Below the pieces are notes generated by a model, which saw nothing but the letters and a program-made list of their open reading frames with translations, did no database searches and was not told the DNA's origin. The position numbers and the translations under genes are program-made. Source: Tolypeutes matacus (taxonomy: Eukaryota; Chordata; Mammalia; Cingulata; Chlamyphoridae). From it: a stretch of DNA of 64,000 nt. Numbering within the stretch: the stretch's first letter is position 1; each line of letters starts with the position of its first letter. This document shows, piece by piece, positions 1-10,390 of this stretch. Where the stretch lies: positions 591,083 to 655,082 of the forward strand of contig JAKSZT010054578.1 of the NCBI GenBank assembly GCA_026826555.1, written 5' to 3'.

Positions 1-795
1 TTGTTGTAGACATTTCAGAATTTTCTAAATATAGGATCATGTCATCCGTGAATAGCGAGAGTTTTATGTCCTCTTTTCCTATTTGGATGCCATTTATTTA
101 TTTATTTATTAGTTTATTTGTTTATTTGTTTATCTGTCTTGTCTAATTGTGCTAGTTAGAACTTCTAGCACAATATTGAATAACAGTAGTGACAGTGGGC
201 ATCCTTGTCTTGTTCCTGATCTTAGGGGGAAAGGTTTCAACCTTTCCCCATTGAGTATGATGTTGGCTGTGGGTTTTTCATATATGCCTTTTATCATTTT
301 GAGGAATTTTCCTTCTATACCTATCATTTCTTGTGTTTTTATCAAGAAAGAATGCTGAAGTTTGTCAAATGCTTTTTCTGTGTTGATTGAGATGATCATG
401 TGTTTTTTTTTTCCTTCAGTTTTTTAAAATGTGGTATATTATGTTAATTGATTTTCTTACGTTGAAGCTTGCATACCAGGAATAAATCCCACTTGATCGT
501 GGTGTATAATTCTTTTGAATTGCTGTTAGATTCTTTTTGCAATTATTTTGTTGAGAATTTTTGCATCTATGTTCATTAGAGAGATTGGTCTGCAATTTTC
601 TTTTCTTGTGCTTTCTCTATCTGGCTTTGATATTAGGGTGATGTTAGCTGCATAAAATGTATTAGGTAATTTTCCCTCATCTTCAATTTTTTGGAAGAGT
701 TTTTAAGCATGATTGGTGTTAATTCTCAAAATGCTTGGTAGAATTCACCTGTGAAGCCATCTGGTCCTGGCTATTTCTTTGTTGGGAGGTTTTTT
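1..795 (-). mobile_element. L1 LINE ORF2 (RT region), minus strand
   Basis: Read on the minus strand, 130-399 encodes an L1 ORF2 reverse-transcriptase segment ([10 protein letters not shown], then [10 protein letters not shown] and [10 protein letters not shown]). The surrounding sequence is recognisable antisense L1. The reading frame is broken outside this piece. The element stops near 795 inside the string GTTGGGAGGTTTTT and resumes near 3338, so a later insertion split it. The left end is cut by the window edge. Confidence 0.9.
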
Positions 796-1320
796 TTTGT
801 TTTTGTTTTTGTTTTTTAATTATAGCTAGTTTTATGGACAAAATCTTTCGATATCTAACAACTTAAAGCCCACAGAAATTAAGTACACCAGAGTGGAACC
901 AAGACATTAAAATTCTTGACTGCTACTGTATACTCACCAGTGCAATTTCTAGTAGACCCTCACATATGTAAGGTTGGTGCTTATTGTCTGCCTCCTTGTA
1001 ATCATGCTCAGAAGACAACACTGATAACAAAAATTTGATGTTTATTTTTAAATGTTTTGGTTTGCTTTTCTGTAGAGCACAAAGTTACAGATTGGACATA
1101 GAGGAAGGGAAAGGGGGCGTGGAAAGAGAGTGTGTCAGCCCTGAGAATTAATTGCGAAGAAATGCCAAGGACCTGCTGGGAGTCTGAACATTTGTATAAA
1201 CATCTGTAGGGATAATTTTTTACTGTAAATGATCTTCTAAAGATTGTTGCATTATTTCACAGGTAGGATGGTAAGTGGAGATGACAAGGAAAAAATATAT
1301 ACATATACACATTTTAACTC
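795..1320. other. Uncharacterised AT-rich interval inside insertion
   Basis: This is the start of the 2.5 kb block that splits the L1. It opens with a T-rich run, which suggests the tail of a minus-strand retroelement. No gene or repeat family could be named with confidence. Confidence 0.4.
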
Positions 1321-2273
1321 AAAAATTAATTTAGGACTTCATGGCAGAGTAAGGACCTCCAAAAATTCTCTTCTCCATAAAAGCAATGAGAAAATTGGCA
1401 AAAGTTGTTGGAATCAACTTTTTCAGAACTCTGGAAATGAACCAAAGGCTTACAGCAATCAATATTGGGTAATTCAATAAAAACATCTAAATATCGGTGT
1501 GTAGAGTGAGCTTTGTGGTCTTGTCCTATTCCTCTTCTATCTCCTTCGTCTTAACTAACCTTGAAAACCAACAACCCATAATCATGATGAAAATCAGCAG
1601 CTTAGCAGTCACTGGATGGAGCAAACCAGAGTTGGAGTTCCTTCAAAGCCTCATACCCCGGGACTGCCATTCTTTGACCTATCTGGTGGTTTCGTGGAAG
1701 ACCCCACTTGTAGGTCTGTCTTCATGTGACCTCACTTCAGAGTTCATCCGGTATGAAAAGCCTTTTCCTGGGGATGTTTGTCAAAAACATTTAGAAGCAG
1801 TTGTAACTTCACAGCTTCCTGAGACAGTGGATAACAGGGCACACAATAGGCAAATCAGAAAGTTTAAAGGAAAAGCTGGGGAGTAAGATGTCCGTAGAGG
1901 CTTTGAAAGTTCAGACATATTCCTGAGAATCTAGAAGGCCACTTGCCTGTTCAGGGCTGTGCAAATGCCCAGAAAAAACCTGAGAAGGCCCTCCCCACTC
2001 TCTGACCTTGCAGCTCTGCATAAGCAGGAAATAAAGGCCAAGGACAGTTGCTAACTGCCTGGCTGGGTATTGAAGGACTGTCCCATCATTAGGTGACCAC
2101 GAAGCTAACCAAGCAGAGACTGCAGTGGCTGCACGTGACAAAGAATACAGGCTTTAAGAAACTTGATCGTAAAAGTCAATAAAGAAACAATAAAGAGCAA
2201 CAACAAGAAGCCCCAGGAAGGGGAAAAAACCTAATTTGCAGAGTTAATACATTATATTATTTTAAATGCCCAG

Positions 2274-2305
<32 letters not shown>

Positions 2306-2480
2306 ACCCTTTACCCAACCACCACACCCCGGGGGGGGGGGGACAACAAAAGAAAATGTCCCTGAGGAGCCCAGATGTTGAACTTAACTAGACAAAGACC
2401 AACTACTTTAAATATGTTCAAAGAACTAAAGAGAACAGTTTCCAAAGAACGAAAGGAAAGTATAATGACATCACATGCCT
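1320..2480 (+). mobile_element. Old L1 5' UTR/ORF1-like fragment, plus strand
   Basis: The text resembles the leader and ORF1 start of old mammalian L1M elements: a GGCAGAGTAAGGACCTCC-like opening, and later the stretch CAAAGAACTAAAGAG. No open frame of useful length survives. A T-run followed by a 15-base G homopolymer (about 2266-2342) interrupts it. The family call rests on recognition, not on an alignment. Confidence 0.5.
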
Positions 2481-2639
2481 CTAGTGTAGTTTCAGTCTCG
2501 GCCATTGTGTCTGTCATTCCCAGAAGCTCTGCTACTTTTTCTTTGCAGGCTTTCAGATTGTTCTTCACGCTCGCTCAGTGCTGGCGTTTTGTTGTTGTTG
2601 TTGTTTTTGTTTTTTTGCATTCTCTTTATTTTTTTCCCT

Positions 2640-3337
2640 TTTTTAAATAAAATTTTATTGAAGTGTATCATTTATACACGAACATAAATAAAACAATGAG
2701 TGTATAGTAAAAGTTGTGTACTTACAAAACAAACATACAGGGCTCCCATACATCTCCCCACCACCTTTTTGAGTTATAACTTTTCTCTTAAAAAGTAATC
2801 ATATGCAACCTTTCTAAAGCCATGCCATGTATTTTTACACTAAAGTTCACGTTGTATAAAATAATTCTCTCAGTTAACATTATCTTGACCTTGTACCAGA
2901 TTTTAACTTTATATTTTTAAATAATTTCAAACTTACAGTTGACAAAAGCAATACAAACACCATATAGAGAACTCCCAACATATCCCTACCCCTGTCCCCC
3001 AGATACGCAGGCCCACCAACTGTTAATACGTCGCCACATTTGCCACATCATTCTATCCATCTATTTTATTTTCTAAACCTTTGAGAGTAAGTTGTATGCA
3101 TCATGCTCCTTAAACACTTAATACTTCTGTGTACATTTCCTAAGAACAGGAATATTCACTTATATAATCACTGGATTATATAAGCACGGTTATCAAGTTC
3201 AAGAACTTTGACATTAATATAAATTGATTTATATTTACATTTTATATAAATGGAATCATACAATATGTTATACAGTATATTTCGATCATAGTAATACAGT
3301 CATGCAGTATTTTTCCTTTTGGCTTGCTTCACTCAAT
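2640..3337 (-). mobile_element. L1 3' UTR-like tails, minus strand
   Basis: Two successive stretches resemble L1 3' UTR sequence read in antisense. One is rich in ACAGGGCTCCCATACATC-type text, the same family as 33120-33340. The second has the ACTCCCAACATATCCCTACCC / TTTGAGAGTAAGTTG pattern of old L1M 3' ends. No coding capacity is seen. The block ends at 3337, where the older L1 resumes. Confidence 0.55.
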
Positions 3338-3691
3338 GTTGGGAGATTTTTGATGATGGATTCAGTCTCTTTAAATGTGATTGGTTTAAGTTCTTGTAAT
3401 TCTTATAGAGTCAATGTAGGTTGTGTGTTTCTAGAAATTTGTCATTTCATCTCAATTGTCTAGTTTGTTGGCATACAGTTTCTCATAATATCCTCATATG
3501 ATCCTTTTTATTTCTGTGGGGTCAGTCTTTTCCCCCCTTTCATTTCTAATTTTATGTATTTGCATCTTCTCTTTTTTTCCTTTGTTAGTCTAGCTAAGGG
3601 TTTGTCAATTTTATTGATTTTCTCAAAGAATCAGCTTTTAGTTTTGTTCATTTTTTCTCTCTCTCTTTTTTTTCCTTCAATTTCATTTATT

Positions 3692-3888
3692 GGGGAGCAG
3701 ATGTAGCTCAAGTGGTTGAGTGCCTGCTTCCCATGTACAAGGTCCCGGGTTTGATCTCTAGTACCTCCTAAAAAAACAAACAAAAAAACCCAACTCTCAA
3801 TGGGGAGCGGATGTAGCTCAGTGGTTGAGCACCTCCTTCCCATGTGTGAGGTCCTGGGTTCAATCCCCAGTACCTCCTAAAAAAAAAA
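3692..3888 (+). mobile_element. DAS SINE, tandem head-to-tail pair
   Basis: Two tRNA-like units follow each other, at 3692-3800 and 3802-3888. Each starts GGGGAGCRGATGTAGCTCA and carries a B-box-like GGTTTGATCTC or GGTTCAATCCC before CCTCCTAAAAA. The A-rich linker and tail mark the plus orientation. They derive from tRNA but are not tRNA genes. Confidence 0.85.
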
Positions 3889-4064
3889 TAATTTATTTCT
3901 GCCCTGATCTTTATTATTTTTTTCCTTCTGCTTGCTTTGGGAATGGTTTGCTGTTCTTGTTCAGTTAGATCTTTGATTTTAGCTCTCTCTTCTTTTTTAA
4001 TATAGGAGTTTAGGACTATAAATTCCACCTCTCAGCACTGCCTTTGCTATATCCCATAAGTTTT

Positions 4065-4314
4065 TTTTTTTAAACCAAATTTACTGATACAAATTAATAA
4101 AGCATACAGTCCATTCAAAGTGTACAATCAGTAGTATTTGGTACAATCACATAGTTGTGTACTCATCACTTCAATCATTTTTAGAGCATTTTCATTATTT
4201 CAATAATAATAAAAAATGAAAAAGGTTGAGCGGGTGTAACTCAGTGGTTGAGCACCTGCTTCACATGTATAAGGTTTCAATCCCCAGTACGTCCTAAAAA
4301 GAAGGGGGAGGGGG
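4065..4314. mobile_element. Composite insertion: L1-like tail plus DAS head
   Basis: The block is bounded by the 16-bp direct repeat ATATCCCATAAGTTTT (4049-4064 and 4315-4330). It begins with a T-run and old L1 3'-tail-like sequence (minus strand). It ends with a plus-strand DAS head (from about 4225, CGGGTGTAACTCAGTGGTTGAG) and an A/G-rich tail. The two parts face opposite ways between one pair of duplications. Confidence 0.7.
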
Positions 4315-4910
4315 ATATCCCATAAGTTTTGATAAGTTGTGTTCTTGTTTTCATTCATCTCAATGTATTTACTAATTTAATCACTTAAAATTTCTTCTTT
4401 GACTCACTGATTATTTAGGAGTGTGTTGTTTAGCCTCCATACATTTGTGAATTTTCCCCTTTCTTATCTATTATTGACTTCCAGTTTCATTCCATTATGA
4501 GCTGAGAAGGTGCTTTGTATAATTTCATTCTTTTTATATTTATTGAGAGCTTCATTGTGACCTAACATGTGGTCTAACCTAGAGAAAAATCCATGAGCAC
4601 CTGAGAAGAATGTATATCCCTCTGTTTTGGGATCAGTGTTTTGTATATATGTTAGGTCTAGCTTGTTTATCATATTGGTCAAGTTCTCTGTTTCCTTGTT
4701 GATCTTCTGTCTAGTTATTTTATCTAATTATGTGAGTGGTGTGTTGAAGTCTCCAATTATTATTGTAGAGATGTCTGTTTCTCCCTTCAGTTTTGCCAGA
4801 ATTTGCTTCATGTATTTTGGGGCACCCTGGTTAGGTGCATAGATTTTTATGACTGTTATTTCTTCCTAGTGGTTGTCCCTTTTATTAGTTAAAGGCCTTC
4901 TGTAACTTTT

Positions 4911-5089
4911 TTTTTTTTTTAAGATTTTATTTATTTATTCATTTATCCCCTCCTTGCTGCTTGTGCTCGCTGGGTCAGCTAACCACGCCGTGCGGGTGGG
5001 CTTGCCTTCACCAGGAGGCCCCGGGAACCGAACCCGGGGCCTCCCATATGGTAAACGGGAGCCCTACTGATTGAGCCACAGCCGCTTCC
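4911..5089 (-). mobile_element. DAS-III-like SINE, full length
   Basis: The minus-strand head GGCTGTGGCTCAATCAGTAGGG is followed by the GC-rich body and an AATAAATAAAATC tail. A perfect 15-bp target duplication, CCTTCTGTAACTTTT, flanks it at 4896-4910 and 5090-5104. It inserted into the minus-strand L1. Confidence 0.92.
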
Positions 5090-6187
5090 CCTTCTGTAAC
5101 TTTTATACTTCTTATAACTTTTTTGTATTTAAAGTCTGTTTTGTCTGACATTAGTATAGCTAGCCCTGCTCTTTTTTGGTTACTATTTGTGTGGAGTAGC
5201 TTTTTCCAACCTGACACTTTCAGCTAGTTTGTATCCCTGGTTCTAAGGTGATTCTCTTGTAGGCAACATATGGATGGCTCATGTTGTTTTTTTTTTTTAA
5301 ATCCATTCTGTTAGCCTATATCTTTTGATTGGGGGATTTAATCCATTCACATTTAATGATATTACTGTAAATGCATTATTTACCTCCACCATTTTATTCC
5401 TTGGTTTTCTTATGTCATATCTTATTTTCTTATTATTTTTCTACTCTTGGTTATCCTTTCTGATATTTTTGCTATTCTCTCCTTCAAGCCTCTCTTTCCT
5501 GTGCTTTTCTTTTCCCTTTAATACTTCCTGCAAAGGTGGTTTCTTTTTTATGAACTTTCTTAGTTTCTGTTTGTCAGTATTTTCAACTCACCTTCATATT
5601 TGAAGGACAGATTTGCCAGATAAAGAATTCTTGGCTGACAATTTTTCTCTTTCAGTATCCTAATTATATCATACCACTGTCTTCTCACCTCCATGGTTTC
5701 TGATGAAAAATCTGTCTTACATCTTGCTGGGCAAAAAAATGTGATGGTTTACTTCTCCCTTGTTGCTCTCAGAATTATCTCTTTATCTTTGACACTTGAC
5801 ATTCTGAGTAATAGGTGTCTTGGAGTAGGTCTATTCAGATTTATTCTGACTGGGGTATATTGTGCTTCTTGGACATGTAAATTCATTTCTTTCTTGAGAG
5901 TTGTGACATTTTCAGCCATTATTTCCTCAAATATTCTTTCTACCCCTTTTCCTTTCTCTTCTCCTTCTGGAACTCCCATGACATGTATGTTGTTGTGCTG
6001 GCTGCTGGCAATTCTTGGCTCCTGTGTCACATGGCAAATCACATGGCAGCTTTTCCTCATCTCTTCCGGGTTCCACCCATGTCCAGCCTCTTGCTTCCTG
6101 TGCTTTCTCTCCCTTTGCCTGAATTTCGCTCCCCTTAGAAAAGGACTCCACTAACAGGATTAAGAGCCATCCTGAGGTGGGGCATGC

Positions 6188-6419
6188 CTGTTTGTTTTAT
6201 TGTTTTCTTTTGTTTTTTTTTTAGAGGTACTGGGGATTGAACCCAGGATCCTACTGTATGGGAAGCAGGCACTCAACCACTGAGCTATAGCTACTCCCCA
6301 ATCCCCAATGAGAATTGGTTTTTCCGTTTGTTTGCTTTTAAGGAGGTACTGGGGATTGAACCCGGGACCTCGTACATAGGAAGCAGGCGCTCAACCACTT
6401 AAGTGACATCCGCTCCCCA
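6188..6419 (-). mobile_element. DAS SINE, tandem pair, minus strand
   Basis: Two tRNA-like units are read on the minus strand. Their B boxes are visible as GGGGATTGAACCC on the plus strand at about 6233 and 6351, and each ends in a TCCGCTCCCC-like head. A GGCATGCC/GGCCATGCC string at both edges may be the target duplication. Confidence 0.85.
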
Positions 6420-6433
6420 GGCCATGCCTTCTT

Positions 6434-6624
6434 TTTTTTTTTTTTTTTTTAAGATTTTATTTTTTTATTCATTTATACCCCCCCCTGCTGCCCGTGCTCG
6501 CCGGGTCAGCCTACCACGCCGTGTGAGCAGGCCTGCCCTCACCAGGAGGCCCCGGGAACCGAACCCGGGGCCTCCCACATGACAAACGGGAGCCCCACTG
6601 ATTGAGCCACAGCCGCCCCCCATA
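6434..6624 (-). mobile_element. DAS-III-like SINE
   Basis: A T-run, AAGATTTTATTTTTTTATTC, the GC-rich body and the tRNA-like head (minus strand) are all present. The 14-bp direct repeat GGCCATGCCTTCTT at 6420-6433 and 6625-6638 marks the insertion. It sits immediately beside the previous SINE pair. Confidence 0.92.
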
Positions 6625-6779
6625 GGCCATGCCTTCTTAACTGAAGGAACCTCATCAAAAGGTCGTGCTTCAGGAACTGGGGGGAAAAAAAAAAAAAAGG
6701 TCGTGCTTGCACAGTGAGTTCACACCCACAGAAATGGATTAGATTGAAGCACATGTTTTCTCAGGTACATACAGCTCCA

Positions 6780-7190
6780 AACTACCACAGGGTTCAACTT
6801 CATTCTTTCACACGTGGCTATCTAGTTGTCCCAGCACCATTTGTTGAAAAGACTACTCTTTCCCCCATTGAATGGTCTTGGTGCCTTAGTTGAAAACCAG
6901 TTGGCCATAGGTGTTAGGGTTTATTTTTCAACCCCCAGTTCAATTCCATTGGTCTTTATGTCTATCTGTATGCCAGCATCACACTCTCTTGATTACCATT
7001 GCTTTCTAGTGTGTTTTGAAACTGGGAAGTGTGAGTCCTCCAACTTTGTTATCCTTTTTAAAGATTGTTTTGGCTATTTTGGGTTCCTTTAGTTTCCAGG
7101 TGCATTTTAGGATCAGCTTGTCAATTTCTGCAAAGAAGTCAGCTGGAATTTTGATAGGGATTGTGTTGAACAACTTTTTTATAATTTAAA
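6780..7190 (-). mobile_element. L1 ORF2 C-terminal fragment, minus strand
   Basis: Antisense L1 text is clear: CACCATTTGTTGAAAAGACTA, then CAATTCCATTGGTC and TTCCAGGTGCATTTTAGGATC. This is the end of ORF2. The fragment is short and closed by stops. Confidence 0.85.
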
Positions 7191-7892
7191 AATCTATAAG
7201 TCTTTAATTGGTTTGTAGTTACTTTGGATTGTGGTGTACAGTTTGGCTCTAAATAAATTATTTTTCAAATTTTTAACCCAGTACTGACTTGCTTGAAAAA
7301 CTTACTTTTATCAAATAATTTTGTGTGGTTGGCAATTTGGACTCTTTCCGTTAAGTTATATTTCTACCAATGTTTCACAATTTTGTTCAATTTTGGCCTG
7401 CATTCTCAGGCCAGTCGATTTGTTAAGCCCTGGTTCAGTGCTTTTTGTGTGTCCAGACTTGACCAAGCGTTGGTAAAGGAGTGGGCGAAAGGGAGCCTGG
7501 CAAGGAAGACACTGTCTGTCACAGGCTTGGGCTGGCTTCTGCTGTGGACAGGGCTTGGCCACAGATGGCGTTCAGACTGGGCCCTGACGGGAATGCCAAT
7601 GGTTGTGGGGCGGAGGGGTTAGCCGTAGACATGTGTAGGGAAGAGGGAGGAGGGATGGGGCTGAGTATGAGACGGGCAGCCCAGTGAGATCTGTGGCACG
7701 GGATTCTAGGGGGGCATTTGGAGCAGTGGCAGCAAAGAGCCCTGTGGGGAGGTGGCAGCAGCCTATGGTGTGTGGATGTCAGCAGGCCTGTCCTGTGTTT
7801 AGGGTTTGCTTAAAAAAAACAAAACGGCGAGATAAGCTGTCTTTAGAAGTACACCACTTTGAGCCTTGCCTCTTTTTCCCTCCTGTGCACAG
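7190..7892 (+). other. PDPK1 intron 1, 3' end, unique sequence
   Basis: No repeat or gene was recognised. The interval ends in a pyrimidine-rich tract (TCTTTTTCCCTCCTGTGCACAG), the acceptor of exon 2. Confidence 0.6.
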
Positions 7893-8159
7893 TGTGATGC
7901 CGTTCCTGTCCAGTCCAGCGTGGTGATATGCTCCTGTCCGTCCCCATCAATGGTGAGGAACCAGGCTGGCTCCGGCACCACCCCTGGTGCTCCCCCCGGT
8001 GGGAGCAGGCAGGGCCCTACCATGGATGGCGCCACAGCCGAGTCCAGACCCAGTTCAAACTCCTTACAGCACACCGCACAGCCGCTGCCACAGCCTCGGA
8101 AAAAACGGCCTGAAGACTTCAAATTTGGGAAAATTCTTGGTGAAGGCTCTTTTTCAACA
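7893..8159 (+). CDS. PDPK1: PDPK1 exon 2: N-terminal tail and start of kinase domain
   Basis: The exon has 267 nt (89 codons, phase 0 at both ends) between the acceptor CACAG and donor GTGAGT. It encodes the equivalent of human residues 9-95: DAVPVQSS, the CSCPSPSMVR segment with the Ser25 site, a low-complexity Pro/Ser/Gly stretch, RKKRPEDFKFG, and the glycine-rich ATP loop GEGSFST. Lys76 of the PIF-pocket region belongs to this part. It has two single-residue insertions relative to human (APPGG and HTAQPLP regions). The first codon is TGT (Cys) where human has Tyr9, a reported phosphosite. The low-complexity tail varies most, which is normal for a disordered N terminus. Confidence 0.97.
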
Positions 8160-8569
8160 GTGAGTATCTGCTGCTGTTGATTTTAGCATGGGCATGTTTT
8201 CTTTGGTGTGTGTGACCTTCCTGGGCCCTCGAGCTAGAAAACCCAGACACACTAGGATGGTTTTCTTCCTGGAGGGCGTCAGAAGCCCCTTTTGAACCTG
8301 TCCCCTGTTGTGACAGAGACTGGAGCCCCTCAGGGCTTGCTCCTTGGTCATGTGGGGAGTGTGGCTAAAAGAGCTAAACTACGATTTTGTAGAAGCATGT
8401 TGATAAAAAGTTAACAGTCTGTATTCCAATTTTTTGATATGTCCGAATAATGTCCCTTTTTTTTTAATTTTTTATTTTTTTAAAGCAACATCCACTCAGC
8501 TCTTCGTGTGTGTGCCAGGAGCTGGCTGAGGAGCTGGAACTGCACAGATCCAAATTATGTCCTTTTGAG

Positions 8570-10390
8570 CCTTCTTTCCTCCTTTGTTAGATCCTGTCCA
8601 GGATCATGTATTGCCTTTAATTGACATTCTCTTTACTTGCTCTGCTTTAACTTCCCATTCCCACCCCCTACTCCTGGGAACCTATACTCTGATCCCACTG
8701 CCTTCTTGCCTCCATGGTTTCCAATGAGAAATTGGCACTTAATCTTACTGAGGCTCCCTTGTACATGACACGTTGCTTCTCTCTGGTGGCTTTCAGAATT
8801 CTCTTTTCATTTTTGTCGTTTGCCAGTTTGATTATAATATGCATGGCTTGGGTCTATTTGGGTTTATCCTCTTGGGAGTTTGTTGAGTGGCTTGGATTTG
8901 TATATTCATGTTTTTTTGTTAAATTTGGGAAGTTTTCAGCCATTATTTCTTTGAATATTTTCTCTGCCCCTTTCTCTCTTTCTTCTCTTTCTGGGATTCC
9001 CACAATGTGTAAATTGGTACACTTGTTGATGTCCCACAAGTTCCTCAGGCTCTGTTCACTTTCCCTCATTCTTTCTTCCTGCTGCACAGACTGAGTGATT
9101 TCAATTGTCTTATCTTCAAATTCACTGATACTTTGTTCTGCCAGCTCCAATCTGCTGTTGAACCCCTCTAGGGAATTTTTAATTTCTATTGCTGTGGTTT
9201 TCAGCTCTGTTTGTTTTCCTTTTCATAATTTTGATCTCTCTATGGATGGTCTTTTTGTGTTCATCTGTTGTTTTCCTGATTTCCTTTAGTCTGTGTTTTC
9301 CTTTACTCTGAGCATATTTAGGACCATTTTTTAAAAGTCTTTGAAATTTCCCAGGTCTGGTCTTCTTCATTAATGGTTTCTAATGCTTTCTCTTCTCCTT
9401 TGCCTAGGCCATCACATCCTGTTTCTTTATATATTTTGTAACCTTTTGTTGAAACCTGGGCATTTTGATATTTTAATGTATTGTTGGAATTTAGACTCTT
9501 GAGGCTTCTGTTTCTTAAACTTGTAACCAGCTAGTGCTTTGACGGAGCTTCCCTTGAATTCCAGGAGCTAACAACAACAGCAACAGAGGGAAAAGATTAA
9601 ACACCTTTCCTGGTCTTTGCAGATTTATTTGAGCAGGTGCTCTCCTTCAGGGCTTATCTGATGAATTTAGAGAACAGGTCCAGGCCAAGACATAGGGCCC
9701 TTCCTGATCCTTTCTGCACATCTTGTCTTGGGCATGCAAGTGTGGCCCTAGGAATTCTCCCATTTACACAGTTACAAATGTCCCCCCTTCCCTAGGAAAC
9801 AGTTTCCTCATGGTCCCAGGCACTGCACTGTGTGTCCTGCAGCCAGCAGTCCCTTGTCCCAGGCAGGACGACTTGACTGCTCTCCCACAGCATTCTTTAA
9901 GGGAGCCTGGTGAGCTGCCTTTTTACACAGGGCAAGTTCTGGGATGGGGAGCCCTTCAGGCCACCCCCAGACAGATTGGACCAGACCTACATGCTCCCAG
10001 CAGGTGCACGAGGCCTGCTCTGCTCCTTCCGGGACTGGGACAGGGTCTGCACTGGGAGTGGGGGCCAGCTCTGCTGAGCTGGTGAGGGGTGTGAGAGGAG
10101 CAGCCAGGGCGCCACAAGGTCCTGCTGCTTTTTAAAGGATACCTTTTCCTCCCTCCCAGGACCTTGTACGTGGGAAGCCGGCACTCACCACTGAGCTACA
10201 TCCGCTCCCCTAAACCTTTCTCTTGATTCGGTGCTTTGCCTGTTACTGCAGTCCTTCATCTGTCTTCTGGAGCTTTGAAAAGATTTTGCTGCCAGTTCTT
10301 GCTCGTTGTTCAAAGCTTCTGTTGCAGGGAGAGCCTGAAGCATCTCACTCTACCATCTTGATTGGGGTGGGGCTTAGTGTTAACTTTCTT
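8570..10390 (-). mobile_element. L1 5' UTR and ORF1, minus strand
   Basis: ORF1 is visible at about 8854-9370 (minus): a charged coiled-coil part followed by LHIVGIPEREEREKG and IFKEIMAENFP. Upstream of it (9400-10390) is an L1 5' UTR ending at an ACCATCTTGATTGGGG-type terminus. No ORF2 is attached, so the copy is ORF1 plus leader only or is truncated. The frames are broken. Confidence 0.8.
10130..10211 (-). mobile_element. DAS SINE monomer, degraded
   Basis: The minus-strand tRNA-like unit ends in a GAGCTACATCCGCTCCCC head (plus-strand view) and has a short T/A tail. The B box is eroded (CTCCCAGGACC). It is embedded in the L1 leader. Confidence 0.75.

Larger units (their letters stand above)
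3338..6180 (-). mobile_element. L1 LINE, ORF2 to ORF1 continuation, minus strand
   Basis: This continues the L1 at 1-795: ORF2 sequence runs from 3338 to about 5300 and ORF1 lies at 5749-6060 on the minus strand. The ORF1 remnant reads HVMGVPEGEEKGKG ... IFEEIMAEN, the hallmark of L1 ORF1p near its RRM. Order and strand agree with one element transcribed right to left. It is interrupted by SINE/L1-tail insertions at 3692-3888, 4065-4314 and 4911-5089 and carries many stops. Confidence 0.85.

Noticed and set aside
130..399. Active L1 reverse transcriptase
   Set aside because: Only a short piece of ORF2 is open. The rest has stops and the element is split by insertions.
8154..8180. Read-through extension of exon 2 past 8159
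   Set aside because: Exon 3 supplies the conserved VVLAREL continuation, and GTGAGT at 8160 is a strong donor. The open frame past it is intronic.
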